A DNA stretch of 64,000 nt, taken from positions 1 through 64,000 of the forward strand of contig CAYGPZ010000008.1 in assembly GCA_964352025.1 (NCBI GenBank). The letters run 5' to 3'. How positions within the stretch are numbered: position 1 is the first letter of the stretch; each line of letters starts with the position of its first letter. The notes beneath the pieces are model-generated. The model was given only the letters and a program-made list of their open reading frames with translations. It ran no database searches and was not told where the DNA came from. The position numbers and the translations under genes were made by a program. Shown one piece after another: positions 43,957 to 53,231 of the stretch. The stretch comes from Hirschia sp964352025 (GTDB lineage Bacteria > Pseudomonadota > Alphaproteobacteria > Caulobacterales > Hyphomonadaceae).

Positions 43957-44836
43957 CTTCGACCCCATGATCAGCTTTACCGCTGTCATGAGTATCATGA
44001 CTTTCGTCATGATGACCATCTGATTCATGCGAATCTTCGCTATAATTCTCACTATGATCAACATGATGATCTGACGAGGCACCATAATGAGCAGAAGAAT
44101 GATTATCCTCAAATCCATCAGCGGACTTTTGTGGAGACTCAAACTTTGCTTCAAGATCGAAACTATCCATAGGCGGAGAAATAATATGCGCAGTAAAAGT
44201 ACTATTCTGCCCCGGTGCAACAACGTTATCCAACAGATTTACGCGTTCGACATGCACCACTTCACCATGCTCATTACGCAAGCCTATACGTACAATTGGA
44301 GATGGCCGATGTTTTTCAGATGTATTGGATGCGGAACCGGTAATAGTTAGAACAGGCGTCGTCCCATCAAATGAACGATGCGCTTGAATATCACCAAACT
44401 CCAAACCAAAGCGATTCACTTCCATACCCATCATGGCATAGACAGAAGCCGTCTTTGGCCAGAACTCAACAACGCCCTGTCGATAATTAACAGCCCCACT
44501 TGCAACACCAGCAAAAGTCAAACCTGACACCACCCATGCTCCGGTCGCTGCAAAAACACGATTGCGTTGACGACGTTTAGCCTGTTTTTCTCTTAACTCT
44601 GCATGTGGACCAGAACCAGTCGACGCATTTTGGACTGCTTTTTGTCTTAGCCTCTCCACTTGCGCACGGGTTAAACCCGAATCATTATCGACCGGCGCAT
44701 TGGCATTTAGCGTTTCTGGAGCTTTGACAAACCAAGAATGATCACAAGCTGCGCAGCGCACATTGCGTCCAGAAGCGCCTAAAGACGCTTCAGAAGTAAC
44801 ATATCGTGTCTCACAAGACGGACAAATCAATATCAT
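43943..44836 (-). CDS. Zinc-ribbon (MJ0042) membrane protein with His-rich tail
   Basis: A 297-residue protein. The N-terminal MJ0042-type zinc ribbon has CPSCETRY and, after a strand, CAACDHSW (two CxxC knuckles, residues 5-8 and 31-34). A membrane helix is at about 100-122. A DUF3426-like periplasmic domain follows (VLTITGSASNTSEKHRPSPI). The last 60 residues are dominated by His, Asp and Ser (SHESDGHHDESHDTHDSG), a probable metal-binding tail. It overlaps hpt by 14 bases and is divergent from ftsE. Confidence 0.83.
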   Translation of the reverse strand: MILICPSCETRYVTSEASLGASGRNVRCAACDHSWFVKAPETLNANAPVDNDSGLTRAQVERLRQKAVQNASTGSGPHAELREKQAKRRQRNRVFAATGAWVVSGLTFAGVASGAVNYRQGVVEFWPKTASVYAMMGMEVNRFGLEFGDIQAHRSFDGTTPVLTITGSASNTSEKHRPSPIVRIGLRNEHGEVVHVERVNLLDNVVAPGQNSTFTAHIISPPMDSFDLEAKFESPQKSADGFEDNHSSAHYGASSDHHVDHSENYSEDSHESDGHHDESHDTHDSGKADHGVEDEHH

Positions 44837-44920
44837 AATGCTATCGAAAACACACTTTCAGTTAACAATGTCCAACCAATACATAATATAGTCGCAAAAA
44901 ATTGGAAACTTTTGGTAACC

Positions 44921-45637
44921 ATGAAAAACATGTCTTTGGAAGAGCCTGCAGTGCAATTTGATGATGTAAGCCTATCTTATGGCTTAGATCAGGACGTGTT
45001 GGCGCGCGTATCTATGGAATTACACGCACGTTCTTTCACCTTATTAACTGGACCATCTGGTGCAGGAAAAACAAGTTTGCTCAAATTAGCATATCTTGCT
45101 TTACGCCCTTCAGCTGGAAATGTTTCCTTATTTGGTATCAATACGGGTCGCTTGAACCGTGGTGGATTGGCCAAGCTAAGACGGCGTGTTGGTGTTGTAT
45201 TCCAAGAATTTCGTCTACTAGACCACCTTACAACTTACGAAAATGCGGCCCTGCCCCTGCGTGTCGCTGGTGAGAATGAACGCTACTATAAAGATGATGT
45301 GATTGAGCTGTTGCGCTGGGTTGGCCTTGGAGATCGTCTACATGCCCGCCCCGAAACACTCTCTGGCGGTGAAAAACAGCGGGTCGCCATCGCCCGTGCA
45401 ATCGTTGGCAAGCCTGACTTACTTATTGCCGATGAACCCACAGGAAATGTAGATCCAGAAATGGGTGATCGTTTATTGAGATTGTTCCAAGAACTAAATA
45501 AACGTTTAGGTACAACTGTGCTTATTGCCACGCACGACCAGAATATGGTCAAAAATGCAGGTGCGGAAGTGCTGCGTCTTGCAGATGGAAGCGTCATGCA
45601 TCAAGTGAGCAACAGGACGGACAATACAATCCTATGA
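44921..45637 (+). CDS. ftsE: Cell division ATPase FtsE
   Basis: ABC-type ATPase that with FtsX controls septal peptidoglycan hydrolysis. From ATG 44921 about 238 residues; a TTG at 44912 is in frame but less likely. Walker A GPSGAGKTSLLK, signature LSGGEKQRVAIARAIV, Walker B LLIADEPTGNVDPE, and the FtsE-typical VFQEFRLLDHLTTYENAALP. It overlaps ftsX by four bases and is divergent from the zinc-ribbon gene. Confidence 0.94.
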   Translation: MKNMSLEEPAVQFDDVSLSYGLDQDVLARVSMELHARSFTLLTGPSGAGKTSLLKLAYLALRPSAGNVSLFGINTGRLNRGGLAKLRRRVGVVFQEFRLLDHLTTYENAALPLRVAGENERYYKDDVIELLRWVGLGDRLHARPETLSGGEKQRVAIARAIVGKPDLLIADEPTGNVDPEMGDRLLRLFQELNKRLGTTVLIATHDQNMVKNAGAEVLRLADGSVMHQVSNRTDNTIL

Positions 45638-46494
45638 GTTCTTCTCTCCTTCCCAGTGAAGATGCACGCGATGCGGCATTATTCTTTGTCGTGTGCGCTT
45701 TGTGTTTTCTTGGTGCTTTATCTGCACTCTCTGCGCGTGCTGCCTATTCTGCCGCCAATGATTGGACAAATGATGTCACTGGCCAAATTACAATTCGCGT
45801 TGAAGGTACGCCCCAACATCTGGAAAGAGCACTAGAGATTACGCAATCTATTCCGGGCATCGCTTCTGCACGAAAGTTGACAAAAAATGACGCCGAAGAA
45901 TTGCTAAGCCCATGGCTAGGAAAAAACGGTGTCCCCGAAGGATTGCCGCTTCCTCAAATGATCGCCGCTGAAGCACACCCCGATTCTGGTAGCTTAGGGG
46001 CAACATTAGAGAAAGCCCTTAAAAGCGCGCGTATCAAAGCCACAGTAGATGATCATGTCGTCTGGTCTGAGGATGTGAGACGCGCAACAGATTCAGCTCG
46101 CCTTGTCGCGCTTAGCGCAGTTGCTCTACTTGCCGCCACCGCTATTGCCGTCATTGCTTTTGCGACACATGCGTCACTACTCGCACGCAAAGAAATCGTT
46201 GATGTGCTGCATTTATGTGGCGCAAGAGATAGCTATATTGCAGCCCTTTTCGAGCGTCGTTTCTTGGGGTTGGGCTTGCAAGCTGGTACTATGGGTGCAG
46301 TGCTTGCTTTAGGTGCGGCTGCATTTTTATTGTATATGGCTAAGCAAAGTGATGGTCAGGTCTGGCTTCTGCCACAATTATCGCTATCCATGGTAGATGG
46401 CTTGATTCTGGGATTAACTCCCATAATCGCAGGTCTTTCGGCGATGATAGCCGCACGTATAACGGTTATTCGTTCACTTGCGGAATTGATATAA
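45634..46494 (+). CDS. ftsX: Cell division permease FtsX
   Basis: A 286-residue FtsX homologue with the expected layout: one helix near residues 14-36, a periplasmic domain (about 40-150) and three C-terminal helices (about 158-180, 205-235, 250-278). RKEIVDVLHLCGARDSYIA between helices is the FtsX-family coupling segment. It overlaps ftsE by ATGA and is followed 20 bases on by a YdcF-type gene. Confidence 0.9.
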   Translation: MSSSLLPSEDARDAALFFVVCALCFLGALSALSARAAYSAANDWTNDVTGQITIRVEGTPQHLERALEITQSIPGIASARKLTKNDAEELLSPWLGKNGVPEGLPLPQMIAAEAHPDSGSLGATLEKALKSARIKATVDDHVVWSEDVRRATDSARLVALSAVALLAATAIAVIAFATHASLLARKEIVDVLHLCGARDSYIAALFERRFLGLGLQAGTMGAVLALGAAAFLLYMAKQSDGQVWLLPQLSLSMVDGLILGLTPIIAGLSAMIAARITVIRSLAELI

Positions 46495-46513
46495 GAATAG
46501 AAATTCAAACCTG

Positions 46514-47104
46514 ATGAAATACATCTCAAAAAATCTGAGCAAGGCCCTTTGGGCATTGCTGCTGTTTTTACTCGGGTTAGATTTCGTCAGTTTTTCAAAC
46601 CGTGCGGCAAGCTTTTCTAGGCAATCCGAAAACATCTCGCAATTTGATGCCGTCGTGGTTTTGACAGGCGGGCAGAACCGAATATCTCGCGCTGTAGAAA
46701 TAGCACAAGATCAGGACCTTCCACTTTTTATCTCCGGTGTTTTTGAAGATGCCACACCAGAAGAAGTCGCCACAGCCGCCAATGTCGATCCAGCCTTTTT
46801 CGAGTGTTGCTCAACCCTTGGCTATAAAGCAAGAACAACCCATGAAAACGGTGAAGAAGTCAGAGACTGGGCCATCCAAAATCAGCACAATAGTCTAATT
46901 GTCGTGACCTCTGATTATCACATGGAACGCGCGCTATTAGAATTGAAATCGGCTATGCCCAAAATCAAACTCATTGGACAGGCTATTCAGTCACCTCACA
47001 TCAATACGGCAGCTTGGTGGGAAAACCTGCGCTCAACCCGTCGTATGATTTTAGAATGGGGAAAATGGCGGATTGTCAAAATACGAAGCCTATTCAATTT
47101 TTGA
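46514..47104 (+). CDS. YdcF/ElyC (DUF218)-family protein
   Basis: A 196-residue protein with a membrane helix at about residues 10-27 and a DUF218 domain: FDAVVVLTGGQNRISRAVEI and LIVVTSDYHMERALLELK. Family members such as SanA, ElyC and YdcF affect envelope integrity or undecaprenyl-linked intermediates. Neighbours ftsEX and plsC fit an envelope role. Exact function unknown. Confidence 0.87.
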   Translation: MKYISKNLSKALWALLLFLLGLDFVSFSNRAASFSRQSENISQFDAVVVLTGGQNRISRAVEIAQDQDLPLFISGVFEDATPEEVATAANVDPAFFECCSTLGYKARTTHENGEEVRDWAIQNQHNSLIVVTSDYHMERALLELKSAMPKIKLIGQAIQSPHINTAAWWENLRSTRRMILEWGKWRIVKIRSLFNF

Positions 47105-47179
47105 AGACGCTTGCCAAGCTGATAAAGCCTCAATAGATCATTAGACAGATCACTTATTACAGAAAGACTCCGCACAATA

Positions 47180-47923
47180 ATGTTGATTTGGCTACGCTCG
47201 TTTGCATTTTTCTTGTGGCACTATCTCTCAATAGGAGTATTGGGTGTTATATTTATACCAGCACTATTTATGCATCAACGGGCATCCATTGCCGGTGCGC
47301 GCTGGTGGGCGATCGCAACCAGATTTGGCTTACGTTTTTTCTGCAATATCGAAACTGAAATTCGCGGTCAGGAGAACATGCCAGAAGGTGCTTGTCTGAT
47401 CGCGTCTAAGCACCAAAGTACGTATGACATTCTCATGCCTTTCATATATGCGAAAAACCCAGCATTTGTACTCAAACGCGAACTCTTCTTTTATCCTATC
47501 TTGGGCTGGTATGGGTGGCGTGGAGAGATGATCCCTATCGATCGCGGTGGATATGTAAAAACGCTCAAAAAAATGCTCGCTCGCGCAAAAATCATTGCAG
47601 ACAAAGGGCGACAGGTTCTGATCTTTCCAGAAGGCACGCGTCAAAGACCAGGCACTCCACCAGATTATAAATCAGGTGTATACGCAATGTATAAAGAGCT
47701 TGAAAAACCTTGTGTTCCTGTCGCTTTGCTTACAGGGCATGTTTGGCCAAGAAAAAGCTTCATTAAAAAGCCCGGGAAGATAGTATTTGAAATACTGCCT
47801 CCTATTCCTTCAGGCCTCCCTCGCAAGGAATTCATGGCTCTCCTACAAGATCAGATCGAACCTGCATCAGACAAATTACTTGCAGAAGCAAACACCTATA
47901 AAGCAAACCAAATAGACTCATGA
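47180..47923 (+). CDS. plsC: 1-acyl-sn-glycerol-3-phosphate acyltransferase
   Basis: Acylates lysophosphatidic acid to phosphatidic acid at the inner membrane. 247 residues. The NHx4D-type motif is SKHQSTYD (about residues 73-80), and the second motif is FPEGTRQRPGTPPDYKSGVY. A hydrophobic N-terminus (about 1-35) anchors it. The stop overlaps the start of the next gene by four bases. Confidence 0.92.
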   Translation: MLIWLRSFAFFLWHYLSIGVLGVIFIPALFMHQRASIAGARWWAIATRFGLRFFCNIETEIRGQENMPEGACLIASKHQSTYDILMPFIYAKNPAFVLKRELFFYPILGWYGWRGEMIPIDRGGYVKTLKKMLARAKIIADKGRQVLIFPEGTRQRPGTPPDYKSGVYAMYKELEKPCVPVALLTGHVWPRKSFIKKPGKIVFEILPPIPSGLPRKEFMALLQDQIEPASDKLLAEANTYKANQIDS

Positions 47924-48957
47924 AAATAACCCAATCCGTCCCCTCTGGAAAAGGTAAATCCAAGTCCTTTATCATCCTATTTTCAGCGATAAGCTTCGTA
48001 CTTTTAGCCTATGTGGCGTATTGGTTCATAGCGTCTCAAGCTATTCACAAAGGTGTATTGGATTGGATGGAAGAGCAGCGCTCGCTTGGATTTCAGATTT
48101 CACATGAAGGCAGCGAAATAGGCGGATTTCCTTACCGATTTGAACTTGAAATCAAAAAACCTTCTGTGACTGCACCCAATGATGAATGGTCATGGCAGGG
48201 TGATGATATTCAAATTGTCATGCAGACCTACAACTACAATCATTTTTTAGGTTTTGCGTCTGGCCAACATACGCTTATCGATAGTGAAAAGACTAAATAC
48301 ATTGCAGATGCAGATGGGCTACAGGCGTCTCTTTCCAAAAAAGGAGAGACGGTAAAACGCATTTCAATCATAGCCAACTCGATGAATGTTTCATCACCTA
48401 AAAATGAAGCTACTGAATTGAAAAAGCCCTTTTTTCATCTCTCTTCAATGCCAGAAAATGTTGACGACATGCGCATTTTGCTTGGCTTTGAAAAGATGAC
48501 TTTGCCCGAAGAGATACCGGAAGCTGAATTTCTTGGAAGTGAAATAGGTCCACTCAAAGCGCCCATTGCTATTAAAAATGGAATGAAAGCAATAGAATCA
48601 CAAAGCCCTCTTCCAGCTATTGTAGAAGCTCTTAATCCATCCGTGATTTCACCCTTGTCTGAAATCAAATGGGGGCCATTGGATGTTAAACTTAAAACCG
48701 AAGGTATAAAGATCGACAGCAATAGAACACCAGCTGGCATTATCAATGTCCGCCTTGAAAATATCGATGAATTAAAACAGGCAATGTCTGAAGCAGGCAA
48801 GCTGGACGATGCATCCAATACAGCTCTCACCATGGCGGAATCCATGATGGAAAGCGAAGATGTGTTTTTCCCAATTACTCTTGCACAAAGCAAAGTGAAA
48901 ATTCGCTTATTGGGATTGGTTGAAAAAGACCTTGCTGAATTAGAACCACTCTACTAG
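47920..48957 (+). CDS. DUF2125-family protein
   Basis: A 345-residue protein of a family common in alphaproteobacteria. A helix at about residues 18-38 would export or anchor it. The segment LGFQISHEGSEIGGFPYRFE is characteristic of DUF2125, followed by a long beta-rich region resembling lipid-transfer or AsmA-like folds. It is translationally coupled to plsC (4-base overlap) and converges with the prephenate dehydrogenase gene. Function unknown. Confidence 0.85.
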   Translation: MKITQSVPSGKGKSKSFIILFSAISFVLLAYVAYWFIASQAIHKGVLDWMEEQRSLGFQISHEGSEIGGFPYRFELEIKKPSVTAPNDEWSWQGDDIQIVMQTYNYNHFLGFASGQHTLIDSEKTKYIADADGLQASLSKKGETVKRISIIANSMNVSSPKNEATELKKPFFHLSSMPENVDDMRILLGFEKMTLPEEIPEAEFLGSEIGPLKAPIAIKNGMKAIESQSPLPAIVEALNPSVISPLSEIKWGPLDVKLKTEGIKIDSNRTPAGIINVRLENIDELKQAMSEAGKLDDASNTALTMAESMMESEDVFFPITLAQSKVKIRLLGLVEKDLAELEPLY

Positions 48958-48963
48958 ATGGCG

Positions 48964-49923
48964 CTATTCTGCAGGGCCCTCGCCTTCTTCATCAACACGC
49001 CCAAAGTTTGGTGCAGCCGTATCCTGGCCAGCATCAACAATAGACTTGCGAATGCCGCGCGCACGCGAGAACAGCTCAAACAATTGATCACCATCAGACC
49101 AACGAATAGCTCTTTGCAGTGCTGCTAGGTCTTCTGTAAAACGCCCCAATGTTTCTAGAACAGCTTCTTTATTGTTCAAAAACACATCACGCCACATGGT
49201 CGGATCAGACGAGGCAATACGCGTAAAATCTCGAAATCCACCAGCTGAAAATTTCACAACTTCGCCCTCGGCAACCCGCTCCATATCTTCAGCTGTTGCA
49301 CAGATATTGTAAGCGATTAAGTGAGGTAAGTGGCTGGTAATTGCCAATACAAGATCATGTCGTTTGGCAGACATAATCTCGACGGTAGACCCAAAAGCTT
49401 CCCAGAACTTTGTAAGCTTTGAAACGTCTTCATTATAGGCGTCAGATTGCTCTTTAAGAGGCGTCAAAATACACCAACGACCTGAAAACAGTTTTGCAAA
49501 CCCAGCGTCCGGTCCAGAGTGCTCCGTTCCCGCAATCGGGTGCCCCGGAATAACGTGCACACCGTTAGACGCAGCAGCGACCATATCTTTTAGCGCGCTC
49601 TCTTTTACAGAACCAACATCAGAAAGAACAGCACCAGCTTTCATAAATGGCGCAGCAGCCTTTGCTGCAGTTTCAATCATACCGACGGGCGTACATAGCA
49701 CGACTAGATCAGCATCAGAGCACGCTTTTTCCATGTCATCGCAGACATCGCCCAAACCAATTTTGTCAGCGCGAGTGCGCACTTCAGGATCGGCATCATA
49801 AATACGAACTGATTTAGCTGCACCGCTCGCCTCACATGCGCGCGCAATAGAAGAACCAATCAATCCGGCTCCTAATATCGTCACCGTTTCGTAGATAGGC
49901 GTGTCTATTTTCTCAATCATCAC
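48964..49923 (-). CDS. tyrC: Prephenate/arogenate dehydrogenase
   Basis: NAD(P)-dependent oxidation of prephenate or arogenate toward tyrosine. 319 residues. Rossmann motif GAGLIGSSIARACEAS near residue 16, then DLVVLCTPVGMIETAA, DVGSVKESAL, HPIAGTEHSGPDAG with the catalytic His, and FSAGGFRDFTRIASSDPTMW. It overlaps hisC by four bases, the pairing usual in alphaproteobacteria. Symbol tyrC denotes the cyclohexadienyl type; specificity is not determined. Confidence 0.92.
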   Translation of the reverse strand: MMIEKIDTPIYETVTILGAGLIGSSIARACEASGAAKSVRIYDADPEVRTRADKIGLGDVCDDMEKACSDADLVVLCTPVGMIETAAKAAAPFMKAGAVLSDVGSVKESALKDMVAAASNGVHVIPGHPIAGTEHSGPDAGFAKLFSGRWCILTPLKEQSDAYNEDVSKLTKFWEAFGSTVEIMSAKRHDLVLAITSHLPHLIAYNICATAEDMERVAEGEVVKFSAGGFRDFTRIASSDPTMWRDVFLNNKEAVLETLGRFTEDLAALQRAIRWSDGDQLFELFSRARGIRKSIVDAGQDTAAPNFGRVDEEGEGPAE

Positions 49924-51020
49924 GACCTCAAAAATTCCGCTAAGGCTGAAAGTACGGCATCAACACCTTCAGCATCCCCAACCGAAATACGTAAGCAATT
50001 TGGCAGCCTGTACCCGCCCATCGGACGTACAGAAATTCCACGCTGATCAAGGTAATCTGCAGCTTCTCCTGCTCCTTTACCTTGAACTTCGGGAAATCTG
50101 GCCAACACAAAGTTTGCTACACTTGGTACAGGCGCAAGACCTAATTTTTCCAAGCCGTCCGTCAATCGCGCTCTTTGAATATCATTAAGCTCGACAGATG
50201 CATCCACGAATGCCTGATCACCCATTGCTGCGATACCAGCACGCTGGGCTGTTGCAGTCACATTGAAAGGTGCACGAACACGTTGCAGTGCTTCAATGAT
50301 GTGCTTAGGCGCATACGACCATCCCAACCGCAATGCGGCCAAACCATATACTTTAGAGAAAGTTCTGGTCATCACGACATTATCAAACTCGGAAACAAGC
50401 TTTATTCCGGGTTCATAGTCATCAAGTTTGACATATTCCGCGTATGCACTGTCTAAAACCAATAAGACATTTTTCGGCAAGCCTGCGTGTAGACGACGTA
50501 CTTCGTCATCGGATAAGTATGTCCCTGTTGGGTTATTTGGATTGGCGATAAAAACAATTTTTGTTTTGTCAGTCACGCAATCCAAGACAGCTTCAACATC
50601 TGTCCGTAACTCTTTCTCAGGGGCAAGAACGATATTCGCTCCACACTGTTGAGCGACCAATTCATAGATAAGAAAACCGTGAGTGGTCTTGATGACCTCA
50701 TCACCCGTCCCCAGAAAAGCTCTGCCCAATAATTGTAAGATTTCATCAGAACCGGTACCGCAAAAAATGCGTTCGGGATCAATATCGTGCTTCTTCCCGA
50801 TAACCTCTCTTAGCTCTTGGATAGAACCATCGGGATAGACCTCAAGCTCTGACGTTACATCTTGAACAGCCTGCTTGGCAGCCTCGGAGGCGCCAAGTGG
50901 ATTTTCATTTGATGCCAATTTGAAAATTTTGCCATCTACTACAGAAGGTGCCTTCCCCGGAACATAGAGAGATACGGCCTCTAAAAATGGCAGAGGCTCA
51001 GGGCGCAGCTTATTCGTCAT
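49920..51020 (-). CDS. hisC: Histidinol-phosphate aminotransferase
   Basis: PLP enzyme for histidine synthesis that probably also transaminates aromatic keto acids, given its position before the tyrosine gene. 366 residues. SNENPLGASEAA near the start, FIANPNNPTGTYLS (Asn and Pro-Thr-Gly), VLDSAYAEY and MTRTFSKVYGLAALRLGW with the PLP Lys, and NFVLARFP late. Four-base overlap with tyrC. Confidence 0.94.
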   Translation of the reverse strand: MTNKLRPEPLPFLEAVSLYVPGKAPSVVDGKIFKLASNENPLGASEAAKQAVQDVTSELEVYPDGSIQELREVIGKKHDIDPERIFCGTGSDEILQLLGRAFLGTGDEVIKTTHGFLIYELVAQQCGANIVLAPEKELRTDVEAVLDCVTDKTKIVFIANPNNPTGTYLSDDEVRRLHAGLPKNVLLVLDSAYAEYVKLDDYEPGIKLVSEFDNVVMTRTFSKVYGLAALRLGWSYAPKHIIEALQRVRAPFNVTATAQRAGIAAMGDQAFVDASVELNDIQRARLTDGLEKLGLAPVPSVANFVLARFPEVQGKGAGEAADYLDQRGISVRPMGGYRLPNCLRISVGDAEGVDAVLSALAEFLRS

Positions 51021-51092
51021 TATTCTTAGCTTTCAAAGCATTATAAAGTCATACTATCATGACACAGTCGTATATAGGTCAATGTTCTGCGC

Positions 51093-51881
51093 TTATGGGT
51101 GAGGCAGAACCCCTATAATCTGGAGCCCATCTAGCCCAGCCTGACGCGCTTCATCAAGTCTGGAATCGTCTTCAGTGACATATCCAGTTAATTTGATCAA
51201 AGCGAGCGAACGCACACGAGAGACAACGTCCCCCTCTAACCCGACCATTCTCATAATTCGAGACGCGTCATGTATATCATCATGCGCAATCGCATACATG
51301 TCGTCTGCTCCTGATGGTGAAAGATCTTTACGCGCTACAATCGCAGTTTCCAGAGGTGGTGCGTCTTCCCCTGGCAGATTTGGCCATCCGGATAGAATTT
51401 TAAGTCCTGCAAAACGACTTTCATTCATCATGGGCCACCATTGACCACCACCAGTGAGTTCAGGCCAAGGCAAACAGGCAACAACACCAGATTCTTCAGC
51501 GACAGCTTCCAATGCTTCTCGCGGATCGGCAGCAGGCGTTAAATTGGCCGCATAACCAAAGAAACCACGCGCTGCATTCACGAGACGAGTTTCATTTCCA
51601 CCTGCGTAACGAACAGCTTTCACACCTTGGTAGACAACACACTCGCCTATAAAAGCGCGGCAGAAACGAGCAACAGCATCAATGGATACATCTTCGGGGG
51701 CTTCTTCAATAAGGCGACGAACAAGCGCGGCATCAGAAGCCAAATCCGCTGATATCTCACTATCATCAACCTGTTTGGCTTCTTTAAGAGCGCTTATCGC
51801 TCTTAGGCGCCGAATAAACGCTTCATTTAATGATTTATCTGCCGCCTCTATCTCAGCACGGATAAATTCTTCATTCATCAT
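51093..51881 (-). CDS. Chorismate mutase-type protein with extra C-terminal domain
   Basis: A 262-residue protein. The first 90 residues look like an AroQ-type chorismate mutase (FIRRLRAISALKEAKQ). The remainder is an alphaproteobacterial extension with FFGYAANLTPAADPREALEA, CLPWPELTGGGQWWPMMNES and a Leu/Gly-rich end (DEARQAGLDGLQIIGVLPHP), vaguely like a shrunken prephenate dehydratase. It is 73 bases upstream of hisC-tyrC, so the three genes likely form one aromatic amino-acid unit. The role of the extra domain is unclear. Confidence 0.8.
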   Translation of the reverse strand: MMNEEFIRAEIEAADKSLNEAFIRRLRAISALKEAKQVDDSEISADLASDAALVRRLIEEAPEDVSIDAVARFCRAFIGECVVYQGVKAVRYAGGNETRLVNAARGFFGYAANLTPAADPREALEAVAEESGVVACLPWPELTGGGQWWPMMNESRFAGLKILSGWPNLPGEDAPPLETAIVARKDLSPSGADDMYAIAHDDIHDASRIMRMVGLEGDVVSRVRSLALIKLTGYVTEDDSRLDEARQAGLDGLQIIGVLPHP

Positions 51882-51983
51882 TTAGCTCCCGCTATTTACG
51901 GCTGACTTGGGCAAACACTGTTTGAAGACCACCTATTCAGTTCTTCAATAGATGATTTAAAGATGTTGCCCGTCAATAGCAAA

Positions 51984-52457
51984 TTACGCAGCACTCGTTT
52001 CAGGCTTTGATGAAGAGGTAAATGCCGCAAGCACAGCATCAACAGATAAAGCTTTTCGCAAATCATCCCGCAATTTATCTTGCCTCATAACGCGCGATAC
52101 TTTTGCCAAGGCGCGCAAATGATCTACGCCTGACTCTTTAGGGGCGAGAAGAAGAAAGATTAGGTCACAGTCTCGATCGTCGATCGCCTCAAAGTCTACA
52201 GCGCCTTCCAGCCTTGCAAACGCGCCAATCGGTTTATCGAGACCAGAAATACGTGCGTGAGGAATTGCGACTCCCTCACCTACGCCTGTAGACCCCAAAC
52301 GTTCTCTTTCCATGACGGCATTGAAGATCTCGTTTGGATCGAGATTCAATTCCCTCGCAATAATTTCCGAAAGCTCAGAAATGGCGAGCTTTCGGCTCGC
52401 CCATTTCGCGCGCGGAGCAATTGTTTCAGGACGGAGTAAATCCAGAACATCAGCCAT
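51984..52457 (-). CDS. ptsN: PTS Ntr-type EIIA (PtsN)
   Basis: A 157-residue EIIA-Ntr phosphocarrier of the nitrogen PTS, a regulatory phosphorelay rather than a sugar transporter. The phosphorylated His is in GVGEGVAIPHARI (about residue 71). LDLNPDEIFNAVMERERLGS precedes it. It ends the rpoN-hpf-ptsN series on the minus strand, the usual neighbourhood. Confidence 0.93.
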   Translation of the reverse strand: MADVLDLLRPETIAPRAKWASRKLAISELSEIIARELNLDPNEIFNAVMERERLGSTGVGEGVAIPHARISGLDKPIGAFARLEGAVDFEAIDDRDCDLIFLLLAPKESGVDHLRALAKVSRVMRQDKLRDDLRKALSVDAVLAAFTSSSKPETSAA

Positions 52458-52519
52458 AAATCAATTTTCTCGTCGGTTACTTTCGGAAATTCCGAGGGGG
52501 TGCTGGGTATCAGATATAG

Positions 52520-53095
52520 CTATGAGACGCCAGGATCAACCCAACCCACATTTCCATCTGTACGACGAAACACCATATTCAATGATCCGTGAGATGCATT
52601 TCTGAACATAATTGCTGGAGAATCAGTCAGTTCCAACTGCATGACTGCCATAGAAACAGTCATCGTTTTTAGTTTGGCATTTGTCTCTGCAATGATGGCA
52701 GGTGCTGTTCCAAGTGTTGCCGTCTCATCTGTTTCATCATCTTGAGATGCAATTACTCTCTCTAATACTGCTTCTGCAGGCAGAGAATCTTTGTTGTTTT
52801 TGTGGTGATCCTTCAATCGTTTATGATAACGACGTACGCGTTTTTCTATTTTCTCTAGAGCGGCTTCAAAAGCGATATGCGCATCAGCGCCTTCGCCATG
52901 TGCCTGCAATGTTACACCGGAGGGTAAGTGTACCGAGCAATCGACTTCAAAAGCACGCCCGGGCTTGGAAACAAAAACTGCTGCTTCTCCTGCTCGATCG
53001 AAATACTTTGATACGCTTCCTTCAAGACCTGCGGTAATGTGCTCTTTTAAAGCATCACCCAAGTCAATTTGTTTTCCAGCGATTTCAATTTGCAT
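52520..53095 (-). CDS. hpf: Ribosome hibernation promoting factor (long form)
   Basis: Binds idle 30S subunits and helps form 100S dimers. 191 residues from ATG 53095 (the frame is open to 53173 but the extension lacks the family start). The N-terminal domain MQIEIAGKQIDLGDALKEHI is the S30AE fold; the C-terminal part RNASHGSLNMVFRRTDGNVG is the dimerisation domain of long HPF. Between rpoN and ptsN. Confidence 0.92.
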   Translation of the reverse strand: MQIEIAGKQIDLGDALKEHITAGLEGSVSKYFDRAGEAAVFVSKPGRAFEVDCSVHLPSGVTLQAHGEGADAHIAFEAALEKIEKRVRRYHKRLKDHHKNNKDSLPAEAVLERVIASQDDETDETATLGTAPAIIAETNAKLKTMTVSMAVMQLELTDSPAIMFRNASHGSLNMVFRRTDGNVGWVDPGVS

Positions 53096-53231
53096 GTGGG
53101 GGTCTCCATTTGTACGAAAAACATGCCTGACGAGAACCGTCAGACGTCCCTGAGGCTGAAAGCCATCATGCACCGCGACAAATCTACGGTGAAGACGGCC
53201 AGACCCGTCTCAGTTCGTATAGTGAAGCACA

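Noticed and set aside
43957..44223. N-terminal extension of hpt
   Set aside because: It is an alternative frame of the His-rich tail, is hydrophobic by codon chance (CAT/GAT shifted to ATG/ATT), and no ribosome binding site precedes it.
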